64,000 bases of DNA from Flavobacteriales bacterium UBA6693 (GCA_002454815.1 DKJL01000006.1:376843-440842), one strand, 5' to 3'; positions 45,273 to 53,727 are shown, counted from the first letter of the stretch. Translations and numbers: made by a program. Notes: generated from the sequence alone by a model not told the origin.

Positions 45273-45940
45273 ATTTAATTAAAAGCAGCTTGCTTCTCGG
45301 CGTGCTGCTGACTATGATTAATTGTAATTCGCGCGCCGCAGTTCAGCCCAGCCAGCCCGCTACATTGAGTGAACTGGTGGCCGATCCGGAAACTCTCCTG
45401 GTAGACGTTAGGACCGCCGAAGAATATGCTGCCGGAAGCGCCCAAGGAGCGATCAATATTCCGTTGGCCAAGATTGGTGAAGAGTCACATTATTTAAAAA
45501 CGAAAAAAAATGTCGTTATTTTCTGTAATTCCGGCAGACAGGCAACCGAGGCCGCAGAACTGTTGCGGCAAAAAGGTGTAAACAACATTTACAATGCAAA
45601 AACCCTGAAAAGTATTATTGATCTTAAAAAAATAAAAGAAATGAATAACATTAAAGAAAACATAACATTCAACAACGATAAGCCGAGCGTTTTTTCAATT
45701 AAAAAAACAGATAAACTGAAATATTTTGCGGTCGCACTTGGTGCCGGCGCCGTCCTGAAAAAACACACCGCTCCCGTCCCTTCGACGTTGGTGGTTTTGC
45801 GCGGCGAGATCAAATTTATGATCAACGGCGAAACGCATCATTTCCGGGAATTTGATGTTTATGAAATTCCGGTTGATGTGGAACACGAAGTAGTGGGTGT
45901 TGCGGAAGAAAATATTTTCACCGTTTCGCAGGAATTGTAA
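45251..45940 (+). CDS. Rhodanese-cupin fusion lipoprotein
   Basis: The 229-residue product has a leader ending in Cys25, a rhodanese domain (about 38-120) with active Cys92 in FCNSGRQA, and a small cupin domain (about 140-229; FAVALGAGAVLKKH, HHFREFDVYEIPVDVEHEV). The two parts join at a run of seven A (45626-45632). With one A fewer, the first part would stop at TAA and an ATG at 45641 would begin the cupin as a separate gene. So this may be a recent fusion, a sequencing error or slippage. It overlaps the CstB-like gene by 22 nt. Confidence 0.82.
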   Translation: MFRQNAINLIKSSLLLGVLLTMINCNSRAAVQPSQPATLSELVADPETLLVDVRTAEEYAAGSAQGAINIPLAKIGEESHYLKTKKNVVIFCNSGRQATEAAELLRQKGVNNIYNAKTLKSIIDLKKIKEMNNIKENITFNNDKPSVFSIKKTDKLKYFAVALGAGAVLKKHTAPVPSTLVVLRGEIKFMINGETHHFREFDVYEIPVDVEHEVVGVAEENIFTVSQEL

Positions 45941-46152
45941 TGTCTGTTTTCCTAACTAAATACAAGCTCAGCATCGCGGGCATCATAGCCGGTGCGATGG
46001 CAGGTTTCGCCTATTATTATTTTATTGGCTGCAACAGCGGTACGTGCGCTATTTCCTCTAAACCTGTTAATTCTTCTTTATACGGGATGCTGATGGGTTA
46101 TCTGATGTTTTCTGCCTTCGAAAAATCAAAGCAAATCAAACAAAATGATTGA
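45940..46152 (+). CDS. Small membrane protein, DUF6132 family
   Basis: The 70-residue protein has two hydrophobic helices (about 10-29 and 45-58) separated by GCNSGTCAISSKPVNSSLYG, the Cys-containing signature of DUF6132-type proteins found with rhodaneses and thioredoxins in Bacteroidota. Function is unknown; transport of a small sulfur compound has been guessed for similar proteins. Its ATG overlaps the preceding TAA by one base. Confidence 0.8.
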   Translation: MSVFLTKYKLSIAGIIAGAMAGFAYYYFIGCNSGTCAISSKPVNSSLYGMLMGYLMFSAFEKSKQIKQND

Positions 46153-46456
46153 TTTCCTCAAAAGACTTTTCGGTATAACAACGGTAAATTTCCGCGAATT
46201 GTATAACAGCGGAGTTATAATTCTCGATGTTCGTACACCGGCAGAATTCAAAACAGGCCATATCGCAAAAGCGGTGAATATTCCGTTGCAGGAACTGGGC
46301 AGCAGAATAGAGAAACTCGACAAAAGGAAGCCAATCATCACCTGTTGTGCCAGTGGAATGCGCAGCGCTTCGGCGAAAGCCATTTTAAAGCGAAATGGTT
46401 TTCAGGCGTATAATGGTGGCGGTTGGAATGCGTTGAATAGTAAACTTAAACAATGA
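46145..46456 (+). CDS. Single-domain rhodanese
   Basis: The 103-residue protein is one rhodanese domain: VIILDVRTPAEFKTGHI, then the catalytic loop CCASGMRSASA with Cys at about 77-78. Such proteins carry persulfide sulfur between enzymes. There is no signal peptide, so it acts in the cytosol, unlike the lipoprotein rhodanese two genes upstream. It overlaps both neighbours (8 nt and 4 nt), so translation is coupled. Confidence 0.93.
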   Translation: MIDFLKRLFGITTVNFRELYNSGVIILDVRTPAEFKTGHIAKAVNIPLQELGSRIEKLDKRKPIITCCASGMRSASAKAILKRNGFQAYNGGGWNALNSKLKQ

Positions 46457-46659
46457 AAAAAATATTCCCAAACTGGTCGTTCAGCCGAATCCTTTATCTG
46501 GCAGCCGGGCTCTTATTTATCCTCGTCGCGGTGAAAGATCGAATGTGGTTCATGATTCCCGTTGGGCTGTACTTTGTTGCGATGGGTATATTTAAACTGG
46601 GTTGTGCTTCCGGTTCCTGCGCAACTTTTCCAAAGGAAAATACCAAAACACCGAACTGA
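46453..46659 (+). CDS. Small membrane protein with GCASGSCA motif
   Basis: The 68-residue protein has two hydrophobic helices (about 12-28 and 33-48) and the tail KLGCASGSCATFPK, with a paired Cys motif like the one in the DUF6132 protein of the same operon. It resembles small inner-membrane proteins found with rhodaneses (YgaP/DUF2892-like). Exact family is uncertain. It overlaps the rhodanese gene by 4 nt. Confidence 0.75.
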   Translation: MKKIFPNWSFSRILYLAAGLLFILVAVKDRMWFMIPVGLYFVAMGIFKLGCASGSCATFPKENTKTPN

Positions 46660-46691
46660 AATATTGAAAACACCAATAAATAGTTAAAATT

Positions 46692-46991
46692 ATGTCACAA
46701 AAATTTCAAGAACTTATCGAGTCAGATCGTCCCGTACTGGTTGACTTTTTTGCGACCTGGTGCGGACCTTGCAAAGTGCAGTCCTCCGTACTGACGACAG
46801 TAAAAGAGAATATTGGGACGGCCGCAAGAATTGTGAAAATTGATGTGGACCAGTTTCCCGCGATTGCCGCGCAATATGCCGTGCGCGGTGTTCCGACTTT
46901 GGCTATTTTCAAAAACGGCCAGCTTTTGTGGAAGGAGAGTGGCGTACACGATGTGAACACTTTGACGGACCTTTTGAAGAAGCACGTTTAA
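46692..46991 (+). CDS. Thioredoxin
   Basis: The 99-residue protein is a single thioredoxin fold with the active site FFATWCGPCKVQ and the cis-Pro loop RGVPTLAIFKNG. It lacks a signal peptide. At the end of the persulfide operon it probably reduces persulfides on rhodaneses or the dioxygenase. Its stop overlaps the convergent nitrilase gene by 4 nt. Confidence 0.95.
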   Translation: MSQKFQELIESDRPVLVDFFATWCGPCKVQSSVLTTVKENIGTAARIVKIDVDQFPAIAAQYAVRGVPTLAIFKNGQLLWKESGVHDVNTLTDLLKKHV

Positions 46992-47749
46992 GTTTCATCA
47001 AGAGAAAAAGCATCGGCATCACCTAAAAACGGAAAACGTGTCCGGTACTTTTCCAGTGGTTCAAATTCTAATTTCGCGCTGACAATGTTGTTGTTCACAT
47101 TCGAGATATCGGCACCATCGGCCGCAAAACAGAAAGAGCTGGGTGGATAATGCAGGCCATTGCCATCGGTACCGATTCGGTTGAGACCAAAAACATAGGC
47201 TTGGTTCTCAATTGCGCGAGCTTTAAGCAAGGTGGTCCAGGCGTCAACTCTTGTGGAAGGCCAATTGGCTACATACAAAGCAGCATCGTAGGCATCATTA
47301 TTTCTGCTGAAAACGGGAAATCGCAGATCATAGCATGTTTGCAACAGAATGCGCCAGCCACGATAATTTACAATAGTCCTTTCGCTTCCCGGACTGTACG
47401 CTCTATCTTCCCCGGAATAGGTGAAAAGATGACGCTTGTCGTAGTCGTACGTGCTTCCGTCGGGCTCTACAAAATAAAAGCGGTTATAAAATTTGTCTGC
47501 CACTTTTACCGCAGCGGTACCTGCCACGGCAGCCTTTTTTTTCCTGCCAAAAGATTTCATCCACGTCAGCGTTTCTTCTTCCCGGTCGGCGATTTCCGCG
47601 GCGTCCATGCAGAAACCGGTCGCGAACATCTCCGGAAGCAAAAGTATATCTGCTTCAATATCTGCCAATTCCTTTTCGATCAGAGCGAAGTTTTCCTCTT
47701 TTTCTTTCCAAATAATATCAAGGTTGAGGCCTGCAATTTTTAAATTCAT
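46988..47749 (-). CDS. Carbon-nitrogen hydrolase (nitrilase family, omega-amidase-like)
   Basis: The 253-residue enzyme has the Glu-Lys-Cys triad: E40 in LLPEMF, K105 in DKRHLF and C139 in QTCYDLRFP. The PEMF, SGED and DLRFP blocks fit the YafV/Nit2 omega-amidase group, which hydrolyses alpha-keto acid amides such as alpha-ketoglutaramate. It is in the cytosol. TATATTTG on the minus strand at 47788-47795 is a likely -7 element, back to back with that of the next gene. Confidence 0.9.
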   Translation of the reverse strand: MNLKIAGLNLDIIWKEKEENFALIEKELADIEADILLLPEMFATGFCMDAAEIADREEETLTWMKSFGRKKKAAVAGTAAVKVADKFYNRFYFVEPDGSTYDYDKRHLFTYSGEDRAYSPGSERTIVNYRGWRILLQTCYDLRFPVFSRNNDAYDAALYVANWPSTRVDAWTTLLKARAIENQAYVFGLNRIGTDGNGLHYPPSSFCFAADGADISNVNNNIVSAKLEFEPLEKYRTRFPFLGDADAFSLDET

Positions 47750-47878
47750 TTTTCAGTTTTTAAGTAAAATATCCTTTCAGGTCTAGCCAAATATAGTGAA
47801 AATGTTAAATTCATCTTAAAATGGTCTTATATTTGAATAGGGGATTGCATCATTATTATAACATTAAACTATTAAATT

Positions 47879-48322
47879 ATGAAAAAGTTAGTTCTAACAT
47901 TTGCACTGGTGCTCGTGGCACAGTTAGGTTTTGCACAAGCATGGTCCGGCAAGGGTGATCAGAAAATCCAGGTGGGTTTCAACGGATGGGGTTATGGTAC
48001 GGGGATTACCGGTACGTATGATTATGGTTTATCAAACCTGATCTCTGTGGGTGCAGGTGCGAATTTCTTTTTTGATCATGATAATGACAAATATGCTGAC
48101 GACGATTTCGGTGTATTTGGTCGTTTGAATTTCCATTTACAGGATCCTCTCGGATTGCCGTCGAACTGGGATATTTATCCGGGAATCGATCTGGGTTTGC
48201 TTGGTAAAAGCGGAACGTATTTCGGAGCGCATATAGGCGTGCGATACTTCTTCAACCAGAATGTCGGTATTTATCTGGAGGCAGGTAACAACGGAAGCAT
48301 CGGAGTTTCCTTCAACCTCTAA
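47879..48322 (+). CDS. Outer membrane beta-barrel protein (DUF6646-like)
   Basis: The 147-residue product has a signal peptide (1-20, ending GFAQA) and Gly/aromatic-rich alternating strands (IQVGFNGWGYGTGITGTYDY, GAHIGVRYFFN) ending in VSFNL, as in small 8-strand outer-membrane barrels. It resembles DUF6646 proteins of Flavobacteriia (from memory). Function is unknown. A TATATTTG at 47828-47835 lies 44 bp before the start, and a terminator follows. Confidence 0.82.
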   Translation: MKKLVLTFALVLVAQLGFAQAWSGKGDQKIQVGFNGWGYGTGITGTYDYGLSNLISVGAGANFFFDHDNDKYADDDFGVFGRLNFHLQDPLGLPSNWDIYPGIDLGLLGKSGTYFGAHIGVRYFFNQNVGIYLEAGNNGSIGVSFNL

Positions 48323-48346
48323 GGATTTTTACCTCACGATACAGCG

Positions 48347-48373
48347 AAAGGTTCTCATTACGAGAGCCTTTTT
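48347..48373 (+). terminator. Terminator after outer-membrane barrel gene
   Basis: AAAGGTTCTC and GAGAGCCTTT pair with one G-T pair around ATTAC and are followed by a T-run. Confidence 0.8.
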
Positions 48374-48435
48374 CTTTTGGCGTACTTTCTATAATTCGTA
48401 TCTTCGCAATCTTTTAAATATTACAAAAACAGTCG

Positions 48436-49773
48436 ATGACATTAATTCAGTTATTTCAGTTTATATTAAGTATTTCCATTCTGGTTGTATTGCACGAATT
48501 GGGACACTTCATACCGGCAAAATTATTCCGGACCAAGGTGGAGAAATTCTATCTTTTTTTTGATCCTTGGTTTTCTTTGGCTAAAATAAAGATTCGCGGC
48601 ACCGAGTACGGAATTGGCTGGCTCCCGTTCGGCGGATACGTGAAGATTGCGGGCATGGTAGACGAAAGTATGGACACGGAACAGCTGAACAAACCCGCCG
48701 AGCCTTGGGAATTCCGCAGCAAACCGGCATGGCAGAGACTCATCATCATGCTTGGCGGGGTGACGGTGAATTTCTTTCTGGCTTGGCTGATCTATTCTTC
48801 CCTAAGCTACTTTAAAGGAGAAACCTTCCATGAAAATGCAAAATTCGAAAACGGAATAGCGGTATCGGAAACCGGCTCCAAAATGGGTCTTAAAACCGGG
48901 GACAAAATTCTTCGTATCGATGGCAAGCCGGCAGATCGGATGGAGACTTCCACCATCAATATGCTTTTCGCTGATGATGTGACCGTGTTGCGCGACGGTA
49001 AGGAAGTTACATTTCCGGTCAATGAAGACGGCGTTGCCGATGTGTTGGCGGAAAATGAAGCAAAAGCCTACTTCAGTCCGCGTTTTCCTGTGGTCATCGA
49101 CAGTCTGCTGCCAGGAAGTCCTGCCAAAGCTGCCGGCTTGATGAAGGGCGACCGCGTGGTGGGAGTTAATGGTAAACCCATACGCTTCTTCGACGAACTG
49201 GGTCCGCAACTTTCGCAGTTTAAAAACCAAAATATAACAGTCACGGTCGAACGTAACGGCACTCCGCAACAGTTGAGCGTAAATGTTGACAAAGACGGAA
49301 AACTCGGTTTCGGGCCGGATACATCAGTCATTGAAAAGGAGCTCGCAAAGACGCGTGTTGTAAAACAATACACTTGGTTGGAAGCCATTCCGCGCGGACT
49401 GACGCGGACCATCGACGTATTGACGATGCAGATCAAACAGTTTAAAATTGTCTTCAATACCAAAACCGAAGGGTACAAAAAAGTATCAGGTCCTATTGGC
49501 ATTATCAAGCAAATGCCTGAAACCATCAATTGGGAGTTTTTCTGGAGTTTTACGGCGATGTTTTCCGTTTGGCTGGCCTTTCTAAACTTAATTCCGATTC
49601 CGGGGCTGGATGGCGGCCACGTGATGTTCACGCTTTGGGAAATGATTACAGGCAAGCCGGTGCCACAAAAAGTACTGGAAAATGCTCAGGTAATTGGTGT
49701 TATCTTTCTGCTCGGTTTGATGGTGCTGATCTTTGGAAACGACATCGTAAAATGGATTACCGGTAAATTTTAA
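48436..49773 (+). CDS. rseP: RIP metalloprotease RseP (site-2 protease)
   Basis: RseP cuts membrane-embedded anti-sigma factors or signal-peptide remnants. The 445 residues have the zinc site H20-E21-L-G-H24, four or so membrane segments, two PDZ-like domains in the periplasmic part (GLKTGDKILRIDGKP and AGLMKGDRVVGVNGKP), and the C-terminal PIPGLDGGH third ligand motif. Length is normal. No sigma-E-type gene adjoins. Confidence 0.96.
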   Translation: MTLIQLFQFILSISILVVLHELGHFIPAKLFRTKVEKFYLFFDPWFSLAKIKIRGTEYGIGWLPFGGYVKIAGMVDESMDTEQLNKPAEPWEFRSKPAWQRLIIMLGGVTVNFFLAWLIYSSLSYFKGETFHENAKFENGIAVSETGSKMGLKTGDKILRIDGKPADRMETSTINMLFADDVTVLRDGKEVTFPVNEDGVADVLAENEAKAYFSPRFPVVIDSLLPGSPAKAAGLMKGDRVVGVNGKPIRFFDELGPQLSQFKNQNITVTVERNGTPQQLSVNVDKDGKLGFGPDTSVIEKELAKTRVVKQYTWLEAIPRGLTRTIDVLTMQIKQFKIVFNTKTEGYKKVSGPIGIIKQMPETINWEFFWSFTAMFSVWLAFLNLIPIPGLDGGHVMFTLWEMITGKPVPQKVLENAQVIGVIFLLGLMVLIFGNDIVKWITGKF

Positions 49774-49790
49774 AATTTCTCTAAAATTAT

Positions 49791-49821
49791 TTTGGAGGAA
49801 TAGAAAAAGTTTCTATATTTG
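49791..49821 (+). promoter_or_regulatory. Promoter of tRNA-Asn
   Basis: TTTG (49791-49794), a 19-bp spacer and TATATTTG (49814-49821) match the consensus exactly. The tRNA begins 27 bp downstream. Confidence 0.85.
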
Positions 49822-49847
49822 CAAACGCTTACAGCAAAGAGCAACAC

Positions 49848-49921
49848 TCCTCTTTAGCTCAGTTGGTTAGAGCATCTGACTGTTAATCAGAGGGTCCTTG
49901 GTTCGAGCCCAAGAAGAGGAG
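49848..49921 (+). tRNA. tRNA-Asn (GTT)
   Basis: The 74-nt gene folds as a cloverleaf: acceptor arms TCCTCTT and AAGAGGA with discriminator G, D-arm with AGCTCAGTTGGTTAGAGC, anticodon stem TCTGA/TCAGA with loop CTGTTAA (anticodon GTT at 49882-49884), and T-arm with GGTTCGAGCC. The 3' CCA is not encoded. Confidence 0.98.
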
Positions 49922-49924
49922 CAA

Positions 49925-49953
49925 AACCGCCGCAGAAATGTGGCGGTTTTTTT
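49925..49953 (+). terminator. Terminator after tRNA-Asn
   Basis: AACCGCC and GGCGGTT form a 7-bp stem followed by a T-run. Confidence 0.85.
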
Positions 49954-50033
49954 GTTTTGTCTCAAAAATTTCTTTAGATATAATGGCTTTTGCTTTTTTT
50001 TGTTTCTTTTATTTAATCAGATCTTATAACGAT

Positions 50034-50058
50034 AAAAACCGACAGACTGCCGGTTTTT
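50034..50058 (-). terminator. Terminator after pepT
   Basis: On the minus strand AAAAACCG and CGGTTTTT form a stem followed by ATCGTTATAA. It lies 55 bp after the pepT stop. The rest of this 338-bp gap holds the tRNA gene and GC-rich sequence without genes. Confidence 0.65.
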
Positions 50059-50111
50059 CTTAATTTCGTTATAACTCGCGCGCCTTACGTCGTAGCGAGA
50101 GCGGATCGTGA

Positions 50112-51371
50112 TTATCTTCGTTTTTTCGCCGCCGCAATATTCACAATCACCTCAACGGCCTTTTCCATACTTTCCAGCGCGACATATTCGTACGGGCCGT
50201 GGAAGTTCAGACCGCCGGCGAAGATATTGGGGCATGGCAGGCCCATATAAGAAAGTTGTGCGCCGTCCGTACCACCGCGGATGGCTTTGATGTTCGGCTC
50301 AATTCCCGCCTGTTTCATCGCTTCTTCTGCAATGTCGATAATGTGCATTTTGCCTTCAAACTGCTGCTTCATGTTGCGGTATTGCTCCTTGATTTCAATT
50401 TCCGCCGTCGCCTCACCGTGTTTCTGATTAAATTTTTCCACGCATTCGGTAATGAATTTTTTTCGTGCTTCAAATTCAGCGTCGTCGTGGTCCCGAATAA
50501 TATATTGCAGTTTGGCTTCAGAAATATCAGCACTGATTTCCATTAGATGATAGAAACCTTCAAATCCTTTCGTAGTGGCAGGAGTTTCGTTTTCCGGAAG
50601 CATCTGTGCAAACTCTGCGGCCAATAATGCGGCGTTTACCATTTTTCCGTAAGCGTAGCCGGGATGCACGCTCAGTCCGTGGATTTTCACCACTGCGCCG
50701 GCGGCATTAAAGTTTTCATATTCCAGTTCACCCACTTCGCTGCCGTCCATCGTATAGGCCCATTCAGCCCCGAACTTTTCCACATCAAATTTGTGCGCAC
50801 CGCGACCGATTTCTTCATCAGGGGTAAAGCCAATCGCGATTTTGCCGTGTTTAATTTCAGGGTGCGCCAGCAGAAATTCCGCTGCAGTTACAATTTCGGC
50901 CACGCCGGCTTTATCATCAGCACCGAGCAAAGTAGTACCGTCCGTCGTTATCAGTGTTTGGCCGATATAATCGTTGAGGGTTTCAAATTTCGAGGGCGAA
51001 AGAGTGAAGCCAGTTTGCTTGTTTAGCAGTAAATCTTTGCCATCGTAGTTTTCCCAAATCTGAGGGTTCACATTTTCACCGGTAAAGTCGGGCGAAGTGT
51101 CATAGTGCGAGATAAATCCTATTACCGGCTCTTCGTCATTTTCGAGGTTAGAGGGAACGTAGGCATAAATATAGCCGTGTTCATCAATAGATACCTCACT
51201 CAGGCCGAGTGTTTTCAGTTCTTCAAAAATATAATTGGCGATGTCCCATTGGCGTTCAGTAGACGGCGTGGTATCGCTTTCCGCATCGCTGGTTGAATAA
51301 ATCTTAGCATAGGTAATAAAACGGTTTTGCAACTTCAGTCTCCATTCTGCAGTCCAGTTGTTGGCATTCAT
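50112..51371 (-). CDS. pepT: Peptidase T (tripeptidase)
   Basis: PepT is a two-zinc aminopeptidase of the M20 family that cuts tripeptides in the cytosol. The 419 residues have the metal blocks SHYDTSPDF, GADDKAGVAEI and FTPDEEIGRGAHKF, and the substrate region IRGGTDGAQLSYMGLPCPNIF. Length is normal. CAAAGTTA at 51388-51395 (TAACTTTG on the minus strand) is a likely -7 element. Confidence 0.96.
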   Translation of the reverse strand: MNANNWTAEWRLKLQNRFITYAKIYSTSDAESDTTPSTERQWDIANYIFEELKTLGLSEVSIDEHGYIYAYVPSNLENDEEPVIGFISHYDTSPDFTGENVNPQIWENYDGKDLLLNKQTGFTLSPSKFETLNDYIGQTLITTDGTTLLGADDKAGVAEIVTAAEFLLAHPEIKHGKIAIGFTPDEEIGRGAHKFDVEKFGAEWAYTMDGSEVGELEYENFNAAGAVVKIHGLSVHPGYAYGKMVNAALLAAEFAQMLPENETPATTKGFEGFYHLMEISADISEAKLQYIIRDHDDAEFEARKKFITECVEKFNQKHGEATAEIEIKEQYRNMKQQFEGKMHIIDIAEEAMKQAGIEPNIKAIRGGTDGAQLSYMGLPCPNIFAGGLNFHGPYEYVALESMEKAVEVIVNIAAAKKRR

Positions 51372-51555
51372 AATACAGTATTTTTAACAAAGTTATTATT
51401 TTTAAAGAGAGCCGGCATTGTTGCGCTTATTTTATTTTTCAGCTTAAATTAATGTTAAGTATAGTAAATCTTGTTAATTCACCACTGTAAATGAAGTTCA
51501 GGATAGGAATGGTTTTTTAAAGTTTTGGTATATTTGAGAAAATCAAAACCGCTAC

Positions 51556-52404
51556 ATGTTTTTAACTGAATGTCCGCGCGACGCAATGCAGGGCTGGCCC
51601 CACTTTATTCCCACTGAGCAGAAAATCAATTATCTGAATGCACTCATGTCCGTAGGCTTCGATGTGCTGGATTGTGGCAGTTTCGTCTCTCACGAGGCAA
51701 TACCACAGATGGCCGACACTGCTCTCGTGCTGGAAGGAATTGATAAAGGCGTCTCCAACACAAAACTTTCGGTTATCGTAGCCAATTTTCGCGGAGCCGA
51801 AGATGCGCTGCAACATCAGGCGGTCGATATATTGGGTTTTCCCTTTTCGATATCAGAAACATTTCAGCAGCGAAACACGCACAAGAGCAGGGAAGAAGCT
51901 TTTGAAGAAATCCAGAAAATTAACAAGATACTGGAATCTGACGGCCGAACGCTCAATGTTTACTTTTCAATGGCTTTCGGCAATCCGTACAATGAGGAGT
52001 GGAGCGCAGATGCTGTAGATTACTGGGCGCACCGTTTTTCCGAGATCGGAATCAAGAATATATTACTTTCAGATACCACGGGGACCGGTACGCACACGCA
52101 GATTGAAGAACTTTTCCAACTGCTGCCGCCAAAATATCCGAACATTGACTTTGGAGCGCATTTCCACAACCGTTATGAGGCTTCTTACGGCAAACTTAAA
52201 GCTGCTTACGATAATGGCTGCCGCCGCTTTGATTCTGCAATAAAAGGTATTGGCGGCTGCCCGATGGCGAAAGATGAGTTGGTAGGAAATATGCCGACAG
52301 AACAGCTGATCAATTTTATGGCTGCGGAAAAAATCGAGCATCATCTTAATTTACTGAATTTTGAAAGTGCGTATAATCAGGCAAAAGATATTTTTCATTT
52401 TTAA
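51556..52404 (+). CDS. Hydroxymethylglutaryl-CoA lyase
   Basis: The enzyme splits HMG-CoA to acetyl-CoA and acetoacetate, the last step of leucine breakdown. The 282 residues start with TECPRDAMQGWP (metal/active-site Asp and Arg) and have the C-terminal active-site loop GIGGCPMAKDELVGNM. Length fits short bacterial MvaB forms. TATATTTG at 51529-51536 lies 19 bp before the ATG. Two OsmC genes follow on the same strand. Confidence 0.95.
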   Translation: MFLTECPRDAMQGWPHFIPTEQKINYLNALMSVGFDVLDCGSFVSHEAIPQMADTALVLEGIDKGVSNTKLSVIVANFRGAEDALQHQAVDILGFPFSISETFQQRNTHKSREEAFEEIQKINKILESDGRTLNVYFSMAFGNPYNEEWSADAVDYWAHRFSEIGIKNILLSDTTGTGTHTQIEELFQLLPPKYPNIDFGAHFHNRYEASYGKLKAAYDNGCRRFDSAIKGIGGCPMAKDELVGNMPTEQLINFMAAEKIEHHLNLLNFESAYNQAKDIFHF

Positions 52405-52422
52405 CTAAAATCAATAATAATT

Positions 52423-52830
52423 ATGGCAACATCTAAAGTTACTTATATCGGCGACCTCCGGTGCGAGTCCGAACATCTGCAGTCGGGTACCATTATTCAT
52501 ACGGATGCTCCTACCGACAATCATGGTAAAGGAGCTATGTTTTCGCCCACGGATCTGTGTGCGACTTCTTTGGCGCAGTGCATGCTCACCACAATTGCGA
52601 TATTAGGCCGCGACAAAGGCATTATCATCGACGGATCGACGGCAGAAGTGCAGAAAAATATGAACCCGCAGCCACGAAAAATTGCTGAGATTGTCTGTAC
52701 TTTGCATCTTAAAGGAAATTTCTCGGTAGAACAGCGCGAGTTTATGGAAAATGCAGCGCACAATTGTCCCGTAGCGTTATCGCTAAGCCCCGAATTAAAG
52801 AAAAATATTACTTTCAGTTACAGCGACTGA
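52423..52830 (+). CDS. OsmC family peroxidase
   Basis: OsmC/Ohr proteins reduce organic hydroperoxides with two redox cysteines. The 135-residue protein has the presumed peroxidatic Cys53 (SLAQCMLTT) and the resolving Cys115 (NCPVALSL). It lies 18 bp after the HMG-CoA lyase gene and may be co-transcribed. A diverged paralogue follows 111 bp downstream. Confidence 0.9.
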   Translation: MATSKVTYIGDLRCESEHLQSGTIIHTDAPTDNHGKGAMFSPTDLCATSLAQCMLTTIAILGRDKGIIIDGSTAEVQKNMNPQPRKIAEIVCTLHLKGNFSVEQREFMENAAHNCPVALSLSPELKKNITFSYSD

Positions 52831-52941
52831 GGAACTAAAATTACCGCATAAATTACGGGCAAAAATCATGCGGCATATTTTGTGAGATGAGTAAGTAACG
52901 GTGGTTTTTTGGTTATCTTTATAGGACTAAAAACTACTACT

Positions 52942-53346
52942 ATGACCTCCACAATTACTTATTTAGGCGACTATAAAATAATGTCGCGCCACGATAAATC
53001 GGGTGCCGAGATCACTACCTGCGCACCGTTGCGCGAAGGCGGCACCTCCGAAATGTTTTCACCATCGGATGTATTCGGGATTTCCTTCGGGCAGTCGATG
53101 CTCATGGCAATCGCTGTTTTGGGCAAAGCGCGCGGAATCGATATATCAGGCGCCACTTGTCATCTGAAAAAATGCACGTTTCCCGAGCCCAAGCGGATTG
53201 GTACCATTTTCTGTATCGTTCGAATTCCGGGCGATTTTACAGCCGAACAAAAGCAATTTATCGAAGAGACCGCCTTAAACTGTCCGGTCGCACTTTCTAT
53301 TCACCCGTCGGTGCAGCGTACAGTAATGTTTGAATTTAATTCCTAA
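52942..53346 (+). CDS. OsmC-like protein lacking the peroxidatic Cys
   Basis: The 134-residue protein aligns end to end with the preceding OsmC protein, but the first redox Cys is Ser52 (SFGQSMLMA), while the second, Cys114 (NCPVALSI), remains. It has extra cysteines instead (Cys27 and a CHLKKC pair). It therefore cannot use the usual two-Cys cycle. The ATG at 52942 (MTSTITYLGD) matches the start of the neighbour. It may bind or sense rather than reduce peroxides; this is inferred. Confidence 0.82.
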   Translation: MTSTITYLGDYKIMSRHDKSGAEITTCAPLREGGTSEMFSPSDVFGISFGQSMLMAIAVLGKARGIDISGATCHLKKCTFPEPKRIGTIFCIVRIPGDFTAEQKQFIEETALNCPVALSIHPSVQRTVMFEFNS

Positions 53347-53354
53347 AAACAACA

Positions 53355-53376
53355 AAGCCGGTGTAAATACCGGCTT
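53355..53376. terminator. Bidirectional terminator
   Basis: AAGCCGGT and ACCGGCTT form an 8-bp stem around GTAAAT, with T-rich sequence on both sides, between convergent genes. Confidence 0.8.
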
Positions 53377-53385
53377 CAATTTTTA

Positions 53386-53712
53386 TTAAAACATTCCCAG
53401 CTCGAAGCGGGCTTCCTCGCTCATCATATCCTTATTCCAGGCGGGTTCGAAGGTGAGCTCCAGATCAACATCGCTCACTTTATCAACCTCCGTTACGCGC
53501 TCGCGCACTTCTGCAGGTAAGCTTTCGGCGACGGGACAGTTGGGCGTCGTCAGCGTCATGATTACCTTTACAGCGCCTTCATCAGAGATTTGTACATCGT
53601 AGATCAAACCAAGTTCGTAGATATCTACCGGTATTTCCGGGTCATAAACCGTCTTAAGGGCAGTGATGATATTTTCGCCAATATCGGCTATTTCGTCGTC
53701 AGTATATTTCAT
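53386..53712 (-). CDS. SufT/MIP18-type (DUF59) Fe-S maturation protein
   Basis: The 108-residue protein is a single DUF59 domain with TVYDPEIPVDIYELGLIYD and the conserved Cys in TTPNCPVAESLP. SufT and Cia2/MIP18 proteins help deliver Fe-S clusters to target enzymes. In many Bacteroidota it lies beside sufBCD; here it is 43 kb away. It is the last of a minus-strand run from the cytochrome c gene to this gene. Confidence 0.93.
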   Translation of the reverse strand: MKYTDDEIADIGENIITALKTVYDPEIPVDIYELGLIYDVQISDEGAVKVIMTLTTPNCPVAESLPAEVRERVTEVDKVSDVDLELTFEPAWNKDMMSEEARFELGMF

Positions 53713-53727
53713 TGGGCTTTCAGCAAT

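Noticed and set aside
47150..47743. Open frame opposite the nitrilase gene
   Set aside because: The minus-strand gene has a complete catalytic triad; the plus frame shows no domain.
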